Shown: positions 17,307 through 27,350, counted from the first letter of the stretch. The stretch is 64,000 bases of DNA from Bacteroidota bacterium (GCA_016711825.1 JADJSG010000006.1:372001-436000), one strand, 5' to 3'. Translations and numbers: made by a program. Notes: a model not told the origin generated them from the sequence alone.

Positions 17307-18707
17307 TTATTTCTGAACTTTCCATTTTTTATTGACACCTTCCATTTGTAAAAAGTAAATGCCTTTGCTGAGTGCCTCTACGTTTAATTGATTGCTTTTT
17401 TGGTATATGATCTCAGAAGAAATAAGTTTACCTACTGCATCAAATAAAGCATATTTTTTACCCACAAAAGCGGCATCCACATCAATGTATAGTGCATTGT
17501 TGATCGGATTAGGATATACATGGATGATGGTATTTTCGTCAAGTTGGTCAACTCCTGACACCACCACCGTTTTGCATATAGAAGTATCTTTGCACCCATT
17601 TTGAGTGATTTCCACTGCATAATTGCCAGACAAAGAAGGCGTATAAGATTGAGCCACCGCCCCTGATATAACCGAGTAAGGATTGCATTTTAACCATACA
17701 TAAGAAGCTCCAGTAGCTACAGCGGTAAGGGTAGCACCTGTTTGATTTACGGCATTGTTTACTGTATTGATGGTCAGATTGAGATTGATAACACTATCGC
17801 AACCAGTGGCACTTTGCAAGGTATCTTTATATAAGCCTGAGTTGGTAATATTGGTCCCATTAAAAAAGTAAGAGAAACAAGCTGTTTGGTTAAGATTGGT
17901 AACAATAGGTGCTGGATTTATAATAGTTACTACCTGGGATGCCGAGTTGTTTGCAGCATCTGTTACCACTACCGTATAAGTGCCAGGACATAAGTTTGGA
18001 TTATTAGGGCCAGCGGGACCTCCAGTCCATTGATAAGTATAGGGAGGTGTGCCCCCTGTAGCTGTTGCAGAAGCAAATCCGTTGCATAACCCATTGCAGG
18101 TTGGTTGTATAACTGTCGTGCTTATAGATAAATTATTCGCCACCGCTGCTAAACAGCAATTGCCTGCGCCTGTAAGAGTTTGTGTACCCTGCCAGCAGCC
18201 ATACTGTACTTTATGAAAACGAACAATGCTACCAGGATACTGCGCCATAAAATAAGCTTGTATTTGATCTACTGTGTTGCAACCACCCTGATAGGCGTTG
18301 GTATCGCAAGAGTAACCACACACGATGGTTGGATTGCCATTGGCGTTGGCAAGTGGTGAGGTAGGTGCAAATTGTATAACCGGGGTAACACCTACAGGTG
18401 CACCATTAATTACGGTGGTAGGAATTACAGGAGCTCCACAATTATTGTTGTTTTGCGAATTGTATCCAGCATAATGTACTGCTGTCACATTGTTGACATA
18501 AGCCCCTGAAAGGTTTACAGACACAGCTTCGTAAGAAACAATGCAAATTTTAAGATTGGGCATGTTTACATCTACATTAATATTGAGTGTACCGCCGTCA
18601 TAATTGGTAAACATCACAATACTCCCATTTGGACTACAAAGTAATTGAGCATATGCTGTACATGAAAATAAAGTAGCGAGGGTAAAAAGTAAAAATATTT
18701 TTTTCAT
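17307..18707 (-). CDS. Secreted SprB-repeat protein with T9SS type A sorting domain
   Basis: A 466-residue secreted protein with a signal peptide (residues 1-20) and no enzyme motif. The N-terminal region is cysteine-containing. At about residues 195-265 lies a SprB-type repeat (PTCNGLCNG, GGTPPYTYQWTGG, PGTYTVVVTDA), a module found in adhesins of gliding Bacteroidota. Further on are immunoglobulin-like modules with CxSVxxLNLT (CDSVINLNLTI). It ends in a type A T9SS domain (VYPNPINNALYID, LSKGIYFLQME). It is likely displayed on or released from the cell surface. A -7-like TAAATTTG lies at 18728-18735. Confidence 0.85.
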   Translation of the reverse strand: MKKIFLLFTLATLFSCTAYAQLLCSPNGSIVMFTNYDGGTLNINVDVNMPNLKICIVSYEAVSVNLSGAYVNNVTAVHYAGYNSQNNNNCGAPVIPTTVINGAPVGVTPVIQFAPTSPLANANGNPTIVCGYSCDTNAYQGGCNTVDQIQAYFMAQYPGSIVRFHKVQYGCWQGTQTLTGAGNCCLAAVANNLSISTTVIQPTCNGLCNGFASATATGGTPPYTYQWTGGPAGPNNPNLCPGTYTVVVTDAANNSASQVVTIINPAPIVTNLNQTACFSYFFNGTNITNSGLYKDTLQSATGCDSVINLNLTINTVNNAVNQTGATLTAVATGASYVWLKCNPYSVISGAVAQSYTPSLSGNYAVEITQNGCKDTSICKTVVVSGVDQLDENTIIHVYPNPINNALYIDVDAAFVGKKYALFDAVGKLISSEIIYQKSNQLNVEALSKGIYFLQMEGVNKKWKVQK

Positions 18708-18737
18708 AATATAAATTTGATTGAGCTCAAATTTACA

Positions 18738-19427
18738 TTATTTTTTTCGTTTGCTATACTCCAGAAAATTATATTTAATCCACATTTTTATTTCCAATTC
18801 GGAAGCAGTGCGGGCATATTGATACTCCATAGGATACGCATTGATAAAAGTTTGGGCTTCCTCATCGCTCAATTTGGTTAATTGTATCACCAATTCTTTG
18901 GTATAACGGGTGTCAATAAACTTTTGAAATTCATTATTGACAATTTGATTTTTAAACTTTCGGGTATTTTTATGTTTTTTTGAAAATTTCTGGTAAATCG
19001 AAGTCACCGGCGACATCACTGATTTTTGTTGTTCATATTCAAACACATCTTGATAGATGCTTGCCCTGCGTGCCGAGTCTTGCTGATATTGGGTAGGTCC
19101 TTTTTTGATGGTAATATCTTTGAGCATGATAGGGGCCGACTTTAAAAATACGGAGCGATAACTTCCATTGTCATTGGCGCTTACTTGTATGATTTTGTTT
19201 TTATAACTAAACATACTGAAAACCAGGAAGTCATTTTCTTTGGCTTCTATTTCAAAATAGCCGATATTATTGGTAAAGGTGCCTTCGTGGGTGGTCAGAT
19301 TTTCTATTCTCACCGTGTTAAGCACTGCCTTTGAAAGTGAATCGTACACAAATCCTTTGTATTGAATCTGTGCTTGAACGTCATTAGCAAAGTACAAAAG
19401 GAATAAAATAAGAAGTTTTTTCACCAA
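18738..19427 (-). CDS. Exported protein with carboxypeptidase-like regulatory domain
   Basis: A 229-residue protein with a signal peptide (ending NDVQAQ). Residues 22-110 form a carboxypeptidase-regulatory-like (CarboxypepD_reg) beta-sandwich: YKGFVYDSLSKAVLNTV, GTFTNNIGYFEIEA, and FLVFSMFSYKN. The C-terminal half is charged and of unknown function. No ATG exists in frame upstream; the start is TTG at 19427 or GTG at 19424, the latter giving a normal signal peptide. Such proteins are common in Bacteroidota envelopes, often related to TonB receptors, but no receptor gene is nearby. Confidence 0.7.
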   Translation of the reverse strand: MVKKLLILFLLYFANDVQAQIQYKGFVYDSLSKAVLNTVRIENLTTHEGTFTNNIGYFEIEAKENDFLVFSMFSYKNKIIQVSANDNGSYRSVFLKSAPIMLKDITIKKGPTQYQQDSARRASIYQDVFEYEQQKSVMSPVTSIYQKFSKKHKNTRKFKNQIVNNEFQKFIDTRYTKELVIQLTKLSDEEAQTFINAYPMEYQYARTASELEIKMWIKYNFLEYSKRKK

Positions 19428-19470
19428 GCAAATTTAATGGGTATGAGTCAATCAGGTATGTTAAAAATGG

Positions 19471-20756
19471 TTACGTCACAATGAGTTCGTAGAAATCAGC
19501 CTCGTTTAAATATTGCTGGGCAAGGGCTTGAATCTTTGCAGGGGTAATGGTTTTATAGATTTCAATATTGTTATAAAAGCGTTGTTCGGTAAATCCATTT
19601 AAAATCAAGCTTTTCCATCGTTGAATGATATGAAAAGAACCATCCAAACCACCTAATATAGAACCTAATAAATAATTTTTCACAAGATCTAATTCTTCAT
19701 CATTTACCAGTTCATGTTGGAGCAATGCCATTTCTTTGTAAATTTCTTTAATAGCCAGTTCACATACATCTTTGCCTGCTTCAGTGGTAATGATAAAAGC
19801 ACTGTCAAACTTTTGGTTGAGCAACATGCTATGAATGCCATAAGTATAGCCTTTGTCTTCTCTGATATTACTCATCAGGCGAGAGCCAAAATAGCCTCCA
19901 AACAAGGTATTGAGCATGATCATGGGTACAAAGTCGGGATGTGTTTTCATAGGAAAAGGACGAGCCATTCGAATAGAGCCTTGCACACTCTTTTCGTCGT
20001 GGATGATTCTATGTTTTTTTTCTTTCTCTGGTTCTACATTATATTGTAGTGATGCCTGAGCCCCCTGATGATTCCAATGACCACTGCCAAAATATTGATT
20101 AATCATTTTTTTATCTTCTTCGGAAAACATACCTGCCATAAACATTTTACAATTGGCTGAGGTGTAAAAGTTTTGACATGTGACAGCAGGTCGTCACGAT
20201 GAATAGCATCATAATCTTCGGCAAACAAATACTTTCCATAAGGATGTTTAAATCCGAATAAGTACTCATCAATTTTTCGATTGGCGATAAATTCTGATTT
20301 TAATAATTGTACGGACAATCGTTGTTTTGCATTTTGCACATAAATGTCAATTTCAGACTGTGGAAACTGGGTATCGGTAAGCAATTCGTATACCAAAGGC
20401 AATATTGCCCCTAAATGCTTGGTGAGGCAACTGATGGTTACAGAGCTCCAGTCGGGACCATTGCTCACTTTGACCGAAGCACCATATTGTTCAAACGTAT
20501 CATTGATTTGGTAGGAAGTAAGTCGCGAAGTACCACTTTTAAGCAAGGAAGCCACAGCTTGTGAAATGGCATTTTTTGATTCAAACCAAAGCCCCGCATC
20601 AAACACGAGCTCTAACTGCAATACAGGCTCTATGGCATCGGTGAGTGAGTAAAAGGGAATGCCATTGTCGAGTTTTTCGACAGATATTTGAGGCAATAGA
20701 TATTCAAAATCCTGGGGAGAGTATATAATGGGCGTTTGTTGTCGTTGTAATGTCAT
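19471..20756 (-). pseudogene. M16-family metallopeptidase-like protein, one frameshift
   Basis: Two overlapping reading frames (20103-20756 and 19471-20145) together encode one M16/insulinase-like protein of about 428 residues. The N-terminal half lacks the HxxEH zinc motif where it would be expected (ISQAVASLLKSGTS), so this is the non-catalytic-type subunit. The C-terminal half has the typical NTLFGGYFGSRLMSNIRE. The break is at the run of four A at 20166-20169. Adding one A restores a continuous HVKTFYTSANCKMFMAG, so this is most likely a homopolymer sequencing error and the real gene is intact. It follows the short-chain dehydrogenase gene. Confidence 0.82.
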
Positions 20757-20774
20757 GTGATGCGATTGTATGGG

Positions 20775-21586
20775 TTATTTTAAAGGGGAATCGGGTTCGT
20801 TGGCAAAATGTTTATACACTTGTTGGTCAACAAAGGAAGGGAAAAATTTATTCATCCACACGGTTAGTTTTCCTTGAGCAGTCATAACCAGTGTTCTTTT
20901 TCGTTTTTCGATTGCTTTCAGTATATGCGAGGCACATTCTTCGGCGCTCATCAGGTTTTTTTCATCCAGGGGTGTTTCTTTTTGGGCATTTCCCAGGGCA
21001 TTCAATGCGGTATTTCTGATATTTGATGCCACAAAGCCTGGGCTCACCCATAGTACATTTACCTGTTGATGCAATAATTCGATACGCAAAGCCTCTAAAA
21101 AACCCTGCATGGCAAATTTTGATGCTGAGTAACCTGTACGGCAGGGCAAACCTTTATAACCTGCAATAGAAGAGATACCCGCTATGCTTCCTTTGCTTTT
21201 TAACAGATGGGGCAATGCAAATTTGGAACAATAGACGGTACCCCAAAAGTTGATATCCATACATTTACGCAATACGTCGAGGTCTACTTCCTGAAAGAGG
21301 GCTCTCATGCTGATACCTGCGTTATTGATAAGGACATCAAGCCCTCCGAAGTGTTTTACGGTTTGATCGATGAAGGCTTTACAATCACTTTCAACACTCA
21401 CATCAGCCTGTATGGTCAAGAGGTTGGCATGATTGACTTCCTGTTGCAGGGTGCTTAAATGCTGGGCATTTCTACCACATACTGCTACTTTTGCACCTTG
21501 TTGCAAGAGGGCGAGGCCATGGCTTTACCGATACCTGATGAAGCCCCTGTGATGGCTACAATTTTCTGTTTATAAAAGATACTCAT
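20775..21586 (-). pseudogene. Short-chain dehydrogenase/reductase, one frameshift near the N-terminus
   Basis: An SDR-family NAD(P)-dependent oxidoreductase. The open frame 20775-21506 lacks the start of the Rossmann fold, but the missing part is present in another frame from the ATG at 21586: MSIFYKQKIVAITGASSGIG, with the GxxxGxG cofactor motif. Restoring one base in the GG of 21515-21517 joins it to ALLQQGAKVAVCGR. The catalytic Ser (SSIAGY) and YSASK motif are intact. The frameshift is probably a sequencing error. A perfect -7 element (TATTTTTG) lies at 21595-21602. Substrate unknown. Confidence 0.85.
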
Positions 21587-21616
21587 GTATTTTGCAAAAA
21601 TAGTTTAATGATTTGG

Positions 21617-21647
21617 TTTGTTAGTTAAAATAATTATCCTACATTTG
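21617..21647 (+). promoter_or_regulatory. Promoter of tRNA-Lys
   Basis: TTTG, a 19-base spacer, then TACATTTG: both elements are perfect Bacteroidota consensus. The tRNA begins 38 bases after the -7 element. Confidence 0.65.
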
Positions 21648-21685
21648 CACTCCCAAAAACAGAATAAACATTCTTTTAGGGTAGA

Positions 21686-21758
21686 GATCTCGTAGCTCAG
21701 CTGGTAGAGCACATCACTTTTAATGATGGGGTCTTGGGTTCGAATCCCAACGGGATCA
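21686..21758 (+). tRNA. tRNA-Lys (anticodon TTT)
   Basis: A 73-nt cloverleaf. The acceptor stem pairs GATCTCG with CGGGATC (one T-G pair), followed by discriminator A; CCA is not encoded. The D-loop (AGCTGGTAGAGC), the anticodon stem CATCA/TGATG around loop CTTTTAA with anticodon TTT, and the T-arm GGGTTCGAATCCC are all present. The 3' end is the likely integration target of the recombinase encoded 174 bases downstream. Confidence 0.97.
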
Positions 21759-21779
21759 CTTTTAATGTTTGTTCAAAAT

Positions 21780-21811
21780 CAATAATCACGCTACATACAG
21801 CGTGATTATTG
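21780..21811. repeat. Perfect 13-bp inverted repeat next to tRNA-Lys
   Basis: CAATAATCACGCT, a 6-base spacer, and AGCGTGATTATTG. It lies 21 bases after the tRNA with no T-tract. It could end tRNA transcription or be part of the element's attachment region. Confidence 0.7.
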
Positions 21812-21881
21812 CGTTATATGGAAATGAGGTAAGCAAAAAAAACAAGCAAAAAGTAGCAAAATGTAACAATAAGGTACATAG

Positions 21882-21917
21882 TTGCTTAACCAAACGCTTA
21901 ACCAACTGCTTAACCAA
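21882..21917 (+). repeat. Three tandem 12-bp repeats before the integrase
   Basis: Three copies of nnGCTTAACCAA at exactly 12-base spacing (core at 21884, 21896 and 21908), ending 14 bases before the integrase ATG. Arrays like this upstream of integrases are often arm-type binding sites; that is inference. Confidence 0.75.
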
Positions 21918-21931
21918 AAAACATATATATA

Positions 21932-23080
21932 ATGAACATAACAATTATTGCAAACATTCGCTCTGACCGGGCAAGGAAAGATGGTACCTGTGCCATTGTG
22001 CTTAGGATCCTCTTTAATCGAAAGGTGGTAGCTACAGAAAGCATTGGTAAATATGTAAAAGCATCGGATTGGGATGACATTCGTAGGAATGTTAAGCGTA
22101 CTCACCCCAATGCTCATGTAATAAATGCTGCAATTGTGTATCGAACAGCTGAAATACAAAAGTTGATGAATAAGTTTGAAATTGAGCAAAAAACACCAAC
22201 GCCTGCCGGTATTAAGAATTTACTAGATGGTAAAGATGCCGGAGCAGATTTCTACAAGTATTGTCTTGAGTATATACCTGTCAAATATTGTAAGGATGAT
22301 CAGTCTGGTACCAGGCAGAACTATTACAGTGATTTAACCAAGTTGCGTAAATATGCACCAGAACTTAATTTTTATGACATTGACTTCGTATTTCTTGAAA
22401 AATATCGTGCCTATTTATTGATGGAACTTAAAAACCAGCACAATACTGTATGGAAAGCGCTGAAATTTATCAGGACTATGTTCACTTCTGCAATTAAAGC
22501 AAAAGTATTTCGTGGTGAAGATCCTTTTCTTAGTTTCAATAGGGGCAAATATGAGCAGGGGAGCAGAAATTTTATGGAGATTGATGACTGCAAGGAAATA
22601 CATAAACTGCTGCAGTCAGATATTACTGAATCAATGAGAGATGTTGGATATTATTATCTGTTCATGTGTTATACAGGCTTTCGATATACAACAGCAACAG
22701 AATTATTTAACTATGATATACATGTAATCAAGGATACCAGAATTATTATGCCCCCACAAAAAAAAGGCATGGAAGTAAACATTTATATTCATGAACTTCT
22801 GAGGCCTGTCCTTAATTATATCCGCCATCACAAGATCAAAATGACAAGCCAGCATTTTAATAAGTATTTGAAAGTAATTGGCACATTGGCAAAAATAAAA
22901 ATCCCTCTTACTGCTCACGTTGGACGTCATACATTTGGCGGTATACTTGCTGAGTTAGATACTCCTATTAAAGTTGCACAAAAATTGTTGGGCCACAAAG
23001 AAATAGCCAGTACGGAGATCTATTTTCACATGCGTGATAAAAGTTTAGATAAGGCAATGAAGGGATTTGATAGTTTATAA
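21932..23080 (+). CDS. Tyrosine recombinase / integrase
   Basis: A 382-residue site-specific recombinase of the Bacteroidota mobile-element type. The N-terminus (residues 1-60, ANIRSDRARKDGTCAIVLRI) is an arm-DNA-binding-like domain. Residues 100-200 form a SAM-like core-binding domain (FYKYCLEYIP). The catalytic domain has an Arg in MCYTGFRYTTA, HVGRHTFGGIL with His and Arg, LGHKEIASTEIYFH and the Tyr in that last motif. Lying directly 3' of tRNA-Lys, it very likely integrates the element into that gene, so 21.76 kb is probably the left boundary of an integrative element. No second copy of the tRNA end was found in the window. Confidence 0.93.
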   Translation: MNITIIANIRSDRARKDGTCAIVLRILFNRKVVATESIGKYVKASDWDDIRRNVKRTHPNAHVINAAIVYRTAEIQKLMNKFEIEQKTPTPAGIKNLLDGKDAGADFYKYCLEYIPVKYCKDDQSGTRQNYYSDLTKLRKYAPELNFYDIDFVFLEKYRAYLLMELKNQHNTVWKALKFIRTMFTSAIKAKVFRGEDPFLSFNRGKYEQGSRNFMEIDDCKEIHKLLQSDITESMRDVGYYYLFMCYTGFRYTTATELFNYDIHVIKDTRIIMPPQKKGMEVNIYIHELLRPVLNYIRHHKIKMTSQHFNKYLKVIGTLAKIKIPLTAHVGRHTFGGILAELDTPIKVAQKLLGHKEIASTEIYFHMRDKSLDKAMKGFDSL

Positions 23081-23194
23081 TTTTACCAGGTTCACACTTG
23101 AAGGCTCGCTGATGGGGAGGGAATACTTCCAGCCTCCTACATCAGTTTCCTTTCGATATTTAGGGTGCGAGCAATTCGCTATTTTTGACCCCTA

Positions 23195-24062
23195 CTACTC
23201 TTCAGGCGCAGGCAACCTTTTCGCTTTCAATATATTCCACGTAATACAATTCAATACCCCACCGTCATAAGCGATTTCTTTACTGTCAGCTGTCGCGATA
23301 TGCTGACCTAGAAAAAAACTTTTCAAAAACCTTTACCGCTTCTTCATCCTCTTTAATTCCGAAAGTCGGTACAATAACAGTGTCCTTCATTTGCAGATAA
23401 TTCATATAGACCCCATTTGCGTGGTCTATACTTTTGTTGTCATACACATTGTACGGAACTGGTACTGATTCAAGACCTGCATTGCGAACTGCAATTTCAA
23501 AGGCCCGCCGAAACCATTCCTTTTCCCGACGGTAATCATTCACGAGTACAGTATGTTCATCTAAAAACCGAATCATGCCATCAGCATGTCCGGTGAAATC
23601 ACCCGGTTGTTCCGGAATAAAATAAAGGTGATCGATCTCCATCAATTCATGCAGTTTCCTGATCAGTTCTTTCCGCTCATAAGCGGGATTCTCTTCGAAG
23701 ACACGATCAGTCATAATCACTTTATTTTTCCACCGTGTTACATTACCACCGTCAAGAATAATATAAGTCTTGATGATATCCACGCCAATGGCCTCACAAA
23801 TCCCATCCACATCCGGAAAAGTATCTTTATATTTTTTGTATTTGCTGAGGTAGCTTGGCTGATACAGAAAACGAACAAAACGCTCCGGTCCGGTTTGAAT
23901 AGGCATATAATCAACCGCCCACACATCTTTGGTATGCGGAAGTAAAGCAAATTCTATTTTGCAGTCTTTCAATACCTGTTCAAAACGATTATAAAAGTCC
24001 GGATACTTCTTAGGTAAAGTATCGGCGAGGTAGAGAATGTTTGTTTGGCAGTCTGTTATCAT
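23195..24062 (-). pseudogene. Agmatine deiminase-like (PAD_porph family) protein, one frameshift
   Basis: A protein of about 288 residues of the agmatine/peptidylarginine deiminase superfamily. The visible frame stops at 23286, but the C-terminus continues in another frame to a stop at 23195. Removing one A from the run of seven at 23314-23320 gives LGQHIATADSKEIA followed by GGVLNCITWNI, which carries the expected catalytic Cys. Other active-site parts are DYMP, LDGGNVTRW, PEQPGDFTGHADGMIRF with the catalytic His, and VPVPYNVYDN. The repaired gene looks complete and the frameshift is probably a sequencing error. It is convergent with the integrase and is the first cargo gene of the element. 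Confidence 0.8.
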
Positions 24063-24078
24063 TGTTCTTGTCTTTTTT

Positions 24079-24584
24079 CTATCGGATGGTCGAAGTCCTA
24101 CATCGTGGAAAAATATTCTTTAATATAGGTTTTGTTTGACTTATTATCGGACAAACTTCTTTGCCTGGATTCAATTTATCCATTTCAAGATTTCTTATAA
24201 CATTCAAATATATTTCCCAATGAGCCAATGTAAAGTTCTGGCCTCGTTCATTACAATCTATAAGTTTTGCTTTGTAAAGTTGTGTCCAAACTCGAATGTC
24301 AATAACCGGATATTTTTTTCATCGTAAAAAAAATTGACTTAAAGCTAAGAGCGGTAACCCTTTCAAAGCATGATAAAGTAATGCTTTCAAAATGTCATTT
24401 TTAGTTGCGAATGCAAGGCTTATCTCTTGAACCTCAAAGATTTCGCTCAGTCAATGGTGATAAATTCGACATAAAATCTTAATCATTCCATTTTGGTCAA
24501 AAACTCGCGCTCTAAAGACTATTTAAACAAAGCCAAAGTTTTTGCGTCTTCGAAGTATGGAATTGTGCCTAAGAGATTTTTCAT
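24079..24584 (-). pseudogene. Broken minus-strand gene of unknown function
   Basis: No long frame survives, but the minus strand shows protein-like stretches in sequence: MKNLLGTIPYFEDAKTLAL at the start (ATG at 24584), then ISLAFATKNDILKALLYHAL, and at the C-terminus VIDIRVWTQLYKAKLI and NERGQNFTLAHWEIYLNVIR up to a stop at 24079. The pieces lie in different frames with in-frame stops between them, so it is either a decayed gene or one damaged by several sequencing indels. I do not recognise the family. Confidence 0.5.
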
Positions 24585-24765
24585 AATCTAATTTGATTTT
24601 GTTAATTAATTATTCTTCAAATACTTTAATTTATGTAAATTTTATACTAAGGGGGGGTTGGGGCGGTTAGACCCTTTTGGTATTTAAATTGGGAAATTTA
24701 AAATATTAAAAGTGGGATGAGTAAAAGGAAAATTTTAATACCCATTCCATAAAGCCACTCATTAA

Positions 24766-25374
24766 CTAAAGCATTTTTCTTGGTACTCCCGGCAAGCCTT
24801 GTGCGCTAGGAGTATAAAGCCTTTCGTTTATTATGTTATTTTCATTACAATATTTCTCAATAATTCTCATCTGATGCTCAAATGAGTTAATAGCGACATT
24901 AGCATTGGGGGTGCCCAATCTGGTAAAATATACATGCGTAACCTGTTCCTCCTGTACTTGCTCAATAATACGTTCTGTATTCCATTCAAATATTGTGAAA
25001 CGCTGCAAATCTGCATCTTTGAAGGAATTTATCCATTGCCGGTGATCTGTTCTTGTAATATCTGCATCAATTATTCTAATCAAAAGATCTGTAATCCCAA
25101 TTGCATTTGATTTTAAAAATGTCCTTTGTGCATTTATATTGAGTCGATTGATTGCAGGATCCGGATTGGGATTTGCAACTGTAAAACAGGGCAACACCTT
25201 CCCAAAGTAATTTCGCGGACGGCCATAGAAATACAACGCTGAGTTAGTCGCCATCCAGGTATCTTCTGGATTAAACGTGCCAATAATAAGAGTTTTGTAT
25301 TTCCAATTTGGAAATAAACCGTATTCTCCATTTTTGTGAAATGGATGTCTATAGAATTTGTGGGTGCAAGGCAT
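24766..25374 (-). CDS. Uracil-DNA glycosylase superfamily-like protein
   Basis: A 202-residue soluble protein. Near the N-terminus it has LIIGTFNPEDTW, followed after about 12 residues by YFYGRPRNYFGKVLP. This arrangement is shared with the uracil/deoxyinosine-DNA glycosylase fold (motif 'GSFPS...YYGHPRNxFW'). GLPGVPRKML closes the C-terminus. DNA-base-related hydrolase function is inferred from these motifs only; catalytic residues are not proven. It sits alone on the minus strand in the defence-like island. A second protein with a similar start is at 36223-36996. Confidence 0.55.
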   Translation of the reverse strand: MPCTHKFYRHPFHKNGEYGLFPNWKYKTLIIGTFNPEDTWMATNSALYFYGRPRNYFGKVLPCFTVANPNPDPAINRLNINAQRTFLKSNAIGITDLLIRIIDADITRTDHRQWINSFKDADLQRFTIFEWNTERIIEQVQEEQVTHVYFTRLGTPNANVAINSFEHQMRIIEKYCNENNIINERLYTPSAQGLPGVPRKML

Positions 25375-25612
25375 AGGAATTTGAATTTATATTAAATATA
25401 GGGAACGAATTATTATAAATTGCAATTTATTTTCTATTTTTTCATCCAGCGCCATTGTATTCTCGAAACCAAATAGGCAGGACTAATCTTAAAATGATAT
25501 CTTCCTTGAGGTATAGTTTTAATTTCATTATTACTATTTTGTCAGTAGCTAAAAGCTACAGAATAAAATTTTGGAGCGAAGGGCGCTCCGAAGAACAGGG
25601 GAAAAACGGGAT

Positions 25613-27322
25613 TTACAATAATTTTGATTTGTCAGTATTAACTTTGATTTCGGTATTATGAATAGTAATTTTTTTCAGTCCAATGATTGCTACTTTTGAT
25701 TCGATTTTCTTTCCATCCAGCAATACACCTGTGCTGTTTAAATCATATAGCCAATAATCGTCTTTCGCATTAATCAATAAACAATGTCTTCTACTAACAG
25801 CAGTCGACTCCTCTACTGCAATAATATTGCCTCCATACCCTTTTCTTCCTATCTTGATTATAAAAAGCGGAAAATCGTTTAAAAACACGCAGGCAGGATT
25901 ATCATTAGTAAAATACAAATCGCCTAGTTGCAATTTATGAAATCTATAATCAGCAAACAACAGTTTTGATTTTAAGGTTGGGTCATTTTCATAGCTGTGC
26001 GATAGGTGCGTTTCAAAACATACCCCCATATTATAATCAATAAACGGGTTATCTTTTTGCGTCAACACAGTGTTGGGCAATATGGCATTTGGCATATTGA
26101 ACATAATGTGACACAAATAATAATTGTTTGAAAAGATCGGATTGTTTTTATAGATAGATAGCAGCATTTTACCTAATTCAATGCCGGCTTCATATCTACT
26201 TGTTTCGTAGTAACATTGTAGCAATAAATTATAAGCTTCCATATCAGAAGAATTGCGATGCAAATAGTCGCTAATTAATGATATGGCGATTGGATAGTTT
26301 CGTAATGCTATATTGATGATTGCTAGTTCTTTTTGAATATCGATACGAGGATTCAATGATAGGGCTTCATCATAGAATTTTTTAGCTGCCTTAATTTTGT
26401 TTTGTGACAAATGATAGTCGCCTAGTACTTTTAATACATTGACAGAAGTTGGAAAATTCGTTTCTAAGTATTCAAGATTAGAAATCACTTTTGACCATTT
26501 TTTAGCTTTGAGCAATTGTGTCATTTTTTCTGCAGCATTGTTTGCCATAATTGAATGCTTGTTTAAAAAAATCGGTACTTGCCGTAAAGCCAAGGCCTCC
26601 GTAAAATCTGCCATTGTTTGAAATCTTAACTCGGGTATTATATGAATCGCTTTTAAAATAACTTCTTGCTGCCAACCGCTAAGTTTTTGAAAAGGAAAAT
26701 TTTTGGCATGGTGAATTTCCATTATCTCTTCTTTACTTTTATAGTAAAATGGGTTCGTACCTGTGAGCAATTCCATGAGTGTAACCCCTAATGCATAAAC
26801 ATCAACACGTTCATCGCTTAATGCTGTTCGCTCATAATGAAGCATTTCGGGGCTCATATAAGCCCTAGTCCCTCCACTTTTATTAGCCATGCCAAAATCA
26901 GCAATTTTTACTTGTTTGTTTTGGGCAAGCAGAATATTATTAGGTTTGATATCGTGGTGTATTATATTTTTTTGATGCAAATCTCCCAATGCAATAGATA
27001 CTTGTTTGATATACTCAATGATTTCATTTGCTGTACATTTTTGATTGGCCAAAGTGCCATTTTCGCAATATTCCATGACCAAATACAATAAACCATCCTC
27101 TTCAAAATGATGGTAATAAGTAACAATATGGGTATGATTAAATTTTGCGACTTGTTGCATTTCATGAATAATGCCTTGTTGGTTAATATCATTTTTATCT
27201 TTTAATTCTTTAATGGCCACCTTACGTCTTGATTTTTTTTCAATGGCTAAAAATACACGGCCAAAACCACCTTCACCTAATGTTTTGATATACTCGTATT
27301 GATTGTTGTATAGGTTTTTCAT
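25613..27322 (-). CDS. Ser/Thr protein kinase with TPR region and C-terminal FHA domain
   Basis: A 569-residue eukaryotic-type kinase. The kinase domain (about residues 8-255) has the glycine loop GEGGFGRVFLA, the ATP Lys in VAIKELK, the catalytic loop HHDIKPNN (His in place of the usual Arg of HRD), IADFGMA and TRAYMSPEML. Residues 260-420 form helical TPR-like repeats (LGDYHLSQNKIKAAKKFYDEA). The C-terminus (about 475-560) is a forkhead-associated domain with SRRHCLLI and DLNSTGVLLDGKKI, which binds phosphothreonine. No transmembrane segment is seen, so it is cytosolic. Kinases of this kind occur as stand-alone signalling proteins and in some phage-defence loci; which applies here is unknown. 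Confidence 0.88.
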   Translation of the reverse strand: MKNLYNNQYEYIKTLGEGGFGRVFLAIEKKSRRKVAIKELKDKNDINQQGIIHEMQQVAKFNHTHIVTYYHHFEEDGLLYLVMEYCENGTLANQKCTANEIIEYIKQVSIALGDLHQKNIIHHDIKPNNILLAQNKQVKIADFGMANKSGGTRAYMSPEMLHYERTALSDERVDVYALGVTLMELLTGTNPFYYKSKEEIMEIHHAKNFPFQKLSGWQQEVILKAIHIIPELRFQTMADFTEALALRQVPIFLNKHSIMANNAAEKMTQLLKAKKWSKVISNLEYLETNFPTSVNVLKVLGDYHLSQNKIKAAKKFYDEALSLNPRIDIQKELAIINIALRNYPIAISLISDYLHRNSSDMEAYNLLLQCYYETSRYEAGIELGKMLLSIYKNNPIFSNNYYLCHIMFNMPNAILPNTVLTQKDNPFIDYNMGVCFETHLSHSYENDPTLKSKLLFADYRFHKLQLGDLYFTNDNPACVFLNDFPLFIIKIGRKGYGGNIIAVEESTAVSRRHCLLINAKDDYWLYDLNSTGVLLDGKKIESKVAIIGLKKITIHNTEIKVNTDKSKLL

Positions 27323-27342
27323 AGCGGGCTATTAATGATTCT

Positions 27343-27350
27343 CAAATATA
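27343..27350 (-). promoter_or_regulatory. -7 element of the kinase gene
   Basis: Minus strand TATATTTG, a perfect TAnnTTTG match 20 bases before the ATG at 27322. No -33 TTG is seen. Confidence 0.4.
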
